A DNA stretch of 64,000 bases from Phytopseudomonas daroniae (GTDB lineage: Bacteria > Pseudomonadota > Gammaproteobacteria > Pseudomonadales > Pseudomonadaceae). The stretch's first letter is position 1, and each line of letters opens with the position of its first letter. The notes under the pieces are model-generated. The model was given only the letters and a program-made list of their open reading frames with translations, did no database searches and was not told where the DNA came from. Position numbers and translations under genes: made by a program. This document shows, piece by piece, positions 61,180 to 64,000 of this stretch. The stretch spans positions 182,966 to 246,965 of the forward strand of contig NZ_QJUI01000009.1 of assembly GCF_004327285.1 (NCBI RefSeq), given 5' to 3'.

Positions 61180-61995
61180 ATGAGCGAGCGTCCGCAAGAG
61201 CCAAAATCGTCCAAGGACGATGAAAGCTTACTGCCCATCGACGAACATATTGAGGAAGGGCACGACGACGAGGGGCGGAAGGTTCGCCATCGCGGCATCT
61301 ACCTGTTGCCCAATCTGTTCACGACCGCGAATCTGTTCGCCGGCTTCTACGCCATCATCAACGCGATGAACGGCAACTTCTATGTAGCCGCCGCGGCGGT
61401 GTTCGTGGCCATGGTGCTGGACGGCCTGGATGGTCGCGTCGCGCGCCTGACCAATACCCAGAGCGCCTTTGGCGCCGAATACGATTCGCTCTCCGACATG
61501 GTCGCCTTCGGTGTCGCACCGGCATTGCTGGCCTTCGAATGGGCGCTCGGCAGTATGGGCAAGGTCGGCTGGATGGTCGCCTTCATCTATGTAGCCGGTG
61601 CTGCATTACGCCTGGCCCGCTTCAATACCCAGATCGGCAGTGTCGACAAGCGCTATTTCATCGGCCTGGCCAGTCCTGCAGCTGCTGGTGTCGTGGCCGG
61701 TACCGTGTGGGCGTTCAGTGATTTCGGCATCAAAGGCTCCAACATGGCTTTCGTGGTGGCGATCCTCGTCGCAGCGGCCGGCATGCTGATGGTCAGCAAT
61801 ATCAAATACAACAGCTTCAAGAACCTCGACTTGAAAGGTCGCGTACCGTTCGTGGCGATTCTTGCCGTGGTGCTGGTATTCGCTGTGGTATTCAGCGATC
61901 CACCGCGCATCTTGCTGCTGATCTTCCTCGCCTATGCGGTTTCTGGTCCGATCCAGTACCTGCTGCGTCTGCGTCGTCGCCAGACCAGCGAGTGA
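61180..61995 (+). CDS. pssA: CDP-diacylglycerol-serine O-phosphatidyltransferase
   Basis: 271 aa from ATG 61180 (AAGGTG 6 nt upstream); a GTG 9 nt earlier is less likely. The CDP-alcohol phosphatidyltransferase motif runs from DGLDGRVAR through GAEYDSLSD, with all four Asp present. About eight spans (for example GIYLLPNLFTTANLFAGFYAII; FVAILAVVLVFAVVF). It makes phosphatidylserine, the precursor of phosphatidylethanolamine, in the inner membrane. A hydrophilic N-terminus of 40 residues is rich in Asp/Glu. Confidence 0.93.
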   Translation: MSERPQEPKSSKDDESLLPIDEHIEEGHDDEGRKVRHRGIYLLPNLFTTANLFAGFYAIINAMNGNFYVAAAAVFVAMVLDGLDGRVARLTNTQSAFGAEYDSLSDMVAFGVAPALLAFEWALGSMGKVGWMVAFIYVAGAALRLARFNTQIGSVDKRYFIGLASPAAAGVVAGTVWAFSDFGIKGSNMAFVVAILVAAAGMLMVSNIKYNSFKNLDLKGRVPFVAILAVVLVFAVVFSDPPRILLLIFLAYAVSGPIQYLLRLRRRQTSE

Positions 61996-62009
61996 TGTAA
62001 TTTCCTCCA

Positions 62010-62054
62010 GACTCCGTAGTCTATTGGGCATGCCTGTCCCGATACTGCGGAGTC
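62010..62054 (+). promoter_or_regulatory. Hairpin that would hide the msrP ribosome site
   Basis: GACTCCGTAGT (62010-62020) pairs with ACTGCGGAGTC (62044-62054), 10 of 11 pairs Watson-Crick and one G-T. The GGAG Shine-Dalgarno of msrP (62049-62052) lies within the right arm, 5 nt before the ATG. Confidence 0.5.
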
Positions 62055-62057
62055 ACC

Positions 62058-63070
<1,013 letters not shown>

Positions 63071-63071
<1 letters not shown>

Positions 63072-63691
63072 TGCGGCATCCGTACTGGCGGCTTTGCGTA
63101 TTCTTGCTGGCTGCGGTCTGGCCGCTCTATTGGTTGTACCAGGCCTGGATCTTCGCCCTGGGGCCCGATCCGGGCAAGGTGTTGGTCGAACGGCTCGGGC
63201 TGGGAACGCTGATCCTGTTGCTCATCACGCTGAGCATGACGCCGCTGCAGAACGTGAGTGGATGGTCTGGCTGGATTTCCGTGCGTCGCCAGCTCGGTCT
63301 CTGGTGTTTTGCCTATGCTGTACTGCACCTGATGGCATACGCCGTATTCATTCTTGGATTGGACTGGTCGCAGTTGGCCGTTGAATTGCGCAAGCGGCCC
63401 TACATCATCGTCGGTGCCATCGCGTTGTTCGGCCTGCTGCTACTGGCAGTCACGTCCAACCGGTACAGCCAGCGCCGTCTTGGTAAGTCCTGGAAGAAGC
63501 TGCATCGCCTCATCTACCTGATCCTGCCTCTCGGATTGCTGCATATGTTGTGGGTCGTGCGGGCTGATCTCGAAGAATGGGCTGTTTATGCAGTCATTGG
63601 TAGCCTGCTACTGATGCTGCGTATCCCGCCGGTGATGCGCCGAATCCCGCGTATCACGGGGAAGAGGGCGGAATCTTCGACAAAAGCGTAA
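63071..63691 (+). CDS. msrQ: Heme-binding membrane subunit MsrQ
   Basis: 206 aa, six helices (for example [37 protein letters not shown]). Conserved histidines that would hold b-type heme lie in [12 protein letters not shown] and GLLHMLW, plus KLHRLIYL. The ferric-reductase-like fold passes quinone or flavin electrons to MsrP. The start ATG 63071 shares a base with the msrP stop. Confidence 0.93.
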
Positions 63692-63698
63692 ATAACCG

Positions 63699-63726
63699 TT
63701 GACCTGAGAACCAGGTTGCCTATAAT
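63699..63726 (+). promoter_or_regulatory. Strong promoter 1 of probable rRNA operon
   Basis: -35 TTGACC (63699-63704), 16-nt spacer, perfect -10 TATAAT (63721-63726), then GCGCACC, a GC-rich discriminator typical of stringent promoters. Confidence 0.75.
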
Positions 63727-63795
63727 GCGCACCACTTCCGGCGCGGCCTGATCTGAAAACTCCTTGTTAATCAGGTAGTTAGACGAAAATAAAGG

Positions 63796-63823
63796 TTGCA
63801 CGGACGGCGAATTCGAGTAGAAT
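63796..63823 (+). promoter_or_regulatory. Promoter 2 of probable rRNA operon
   Basis: -35 TTGCAC (63796-63801), 16-nt spacer, -10 TAGAAT (63818-63823), discriminator GCGCCGG. Confidence 0.65.
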
Positions 63824-63902
63824 GCGCCGGCATCGACAGGGCGGTTTGAGTGGCGCTGTTGATGGCTCGATCGGGTTGGATCGAAAGCGGTTGAAGAGGT
63901 GG

Positions 63903-63930
63903 TTGACAGCGGTTTGTAACGCTGTAGAAT
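63903..63930 (+). promoter_or_regulatory. Promoter 3 of probable rRNA operon
   Basis: Perfect -35 TTGACA (63903-63908), 16-nt spacer, -10 TAGAAT (63925-63930), discriminator GCGCCTCC. About 70 nt of leader follow to the window edge, ending in an A/G-rich stretch before AAGTTCTT. The 16S gene itself would start beyond 64000. Confidence 0.75.
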
Positions 63931-64000
63931 GCGCCTCCCGCTGGAGAGAAGATGGTCTGGTGGGGTGCTGCAAGGTGTTGAGAAGAAAGAAAAAGTTCTT

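Overview
The window is a high-GC Pseudomonas chromosome segment (Pseudomonas sensu lato, probably the mendocina/oleovorans group). The evidence is a tmRNA, a Fur-regulated PrrF-type sRNA next to cbpA, and the order msrQ-msrP-pssA-ilvC-ilvH-ilvI-(yqcC)-(lpoP)-mrcB-cbpA, which I recall from P. aeruginosa. All names come from reading translated sequences; no database search was run.

Layout. 1-850: the end of a genomic island, with a P4-type integrase cut by the window edge, its arm-type repeats, and the ssrA gene used as integration target. 0.9-5.5 kb: housekeeping genes (fieF, a lipoprotein, hrpB). 5.5-20 kb: an accessory catabolic locus. It contains a gbu-type guanidino-acid cluster (aldehyde dehydrogenase, ThDP decarboxylase, two permeases, a SnoaL-like protein, a guanidinobutyrase-like ureohydrolase). 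Beside it is a second same-strand operon (TIM-barrel isomerase-like protein, Fe(II)/2-oxoglutarate oxygenase, periplasmic binding protein, fused ABC permease-ATPase, class II aldolase), then a LysR regulator. The same dyad operator lies in front of both operons. 20-22 kb: an AraC regulator and a degenerate GGDEF protein. 22-31 kb: a phosphate/phytate module with a secreted phosphoesterase, TonB-dependent receptor, two-domain beta-propeller phytase lipoprotein and a private ExbB/ExbD/TonB set, bracketed by two copies of a 266-nt structured repeat. 31-34 kb: glucarate dehydratase and a LacI regulator with twin operators. 34-42 kb: core genes (NYN protein, exonuclease, rhlE, BaiN-like flavoprotein, HDAC-like hydrolase, tesB, HAD). 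42-46 kb: copper export (cueR, copA, copZ) with two MerR-type 19-bp-spacer promoters. 46-48 kb: a NalD/TtgR-type repressor and a Bcr/CflA exporter. 48-56 kb: prrF, cbpA, mrcB and its lipoprotein partner. 56-63.7 kb: branched-chain amino acid genes ilvI-ilvH, ilvY and ilvC, then pssA and msrPQ. The last 300 bases hold three tandem strong promoters with GC-rich discriminators, most likely those of an rRNA operon just past the edge.

The most interesting items are the two-operon guanidino/2-oxoglutarate-oxygenase regulon, the 266-nt repeat whose stems differ between copies by compensated substitutions, and the self-contained phytate-uptake module. Several other repeat families (a 132-bp MITE-like pair, GTAGGG palindromes, a REP hairpin) fill the intergenic regions.
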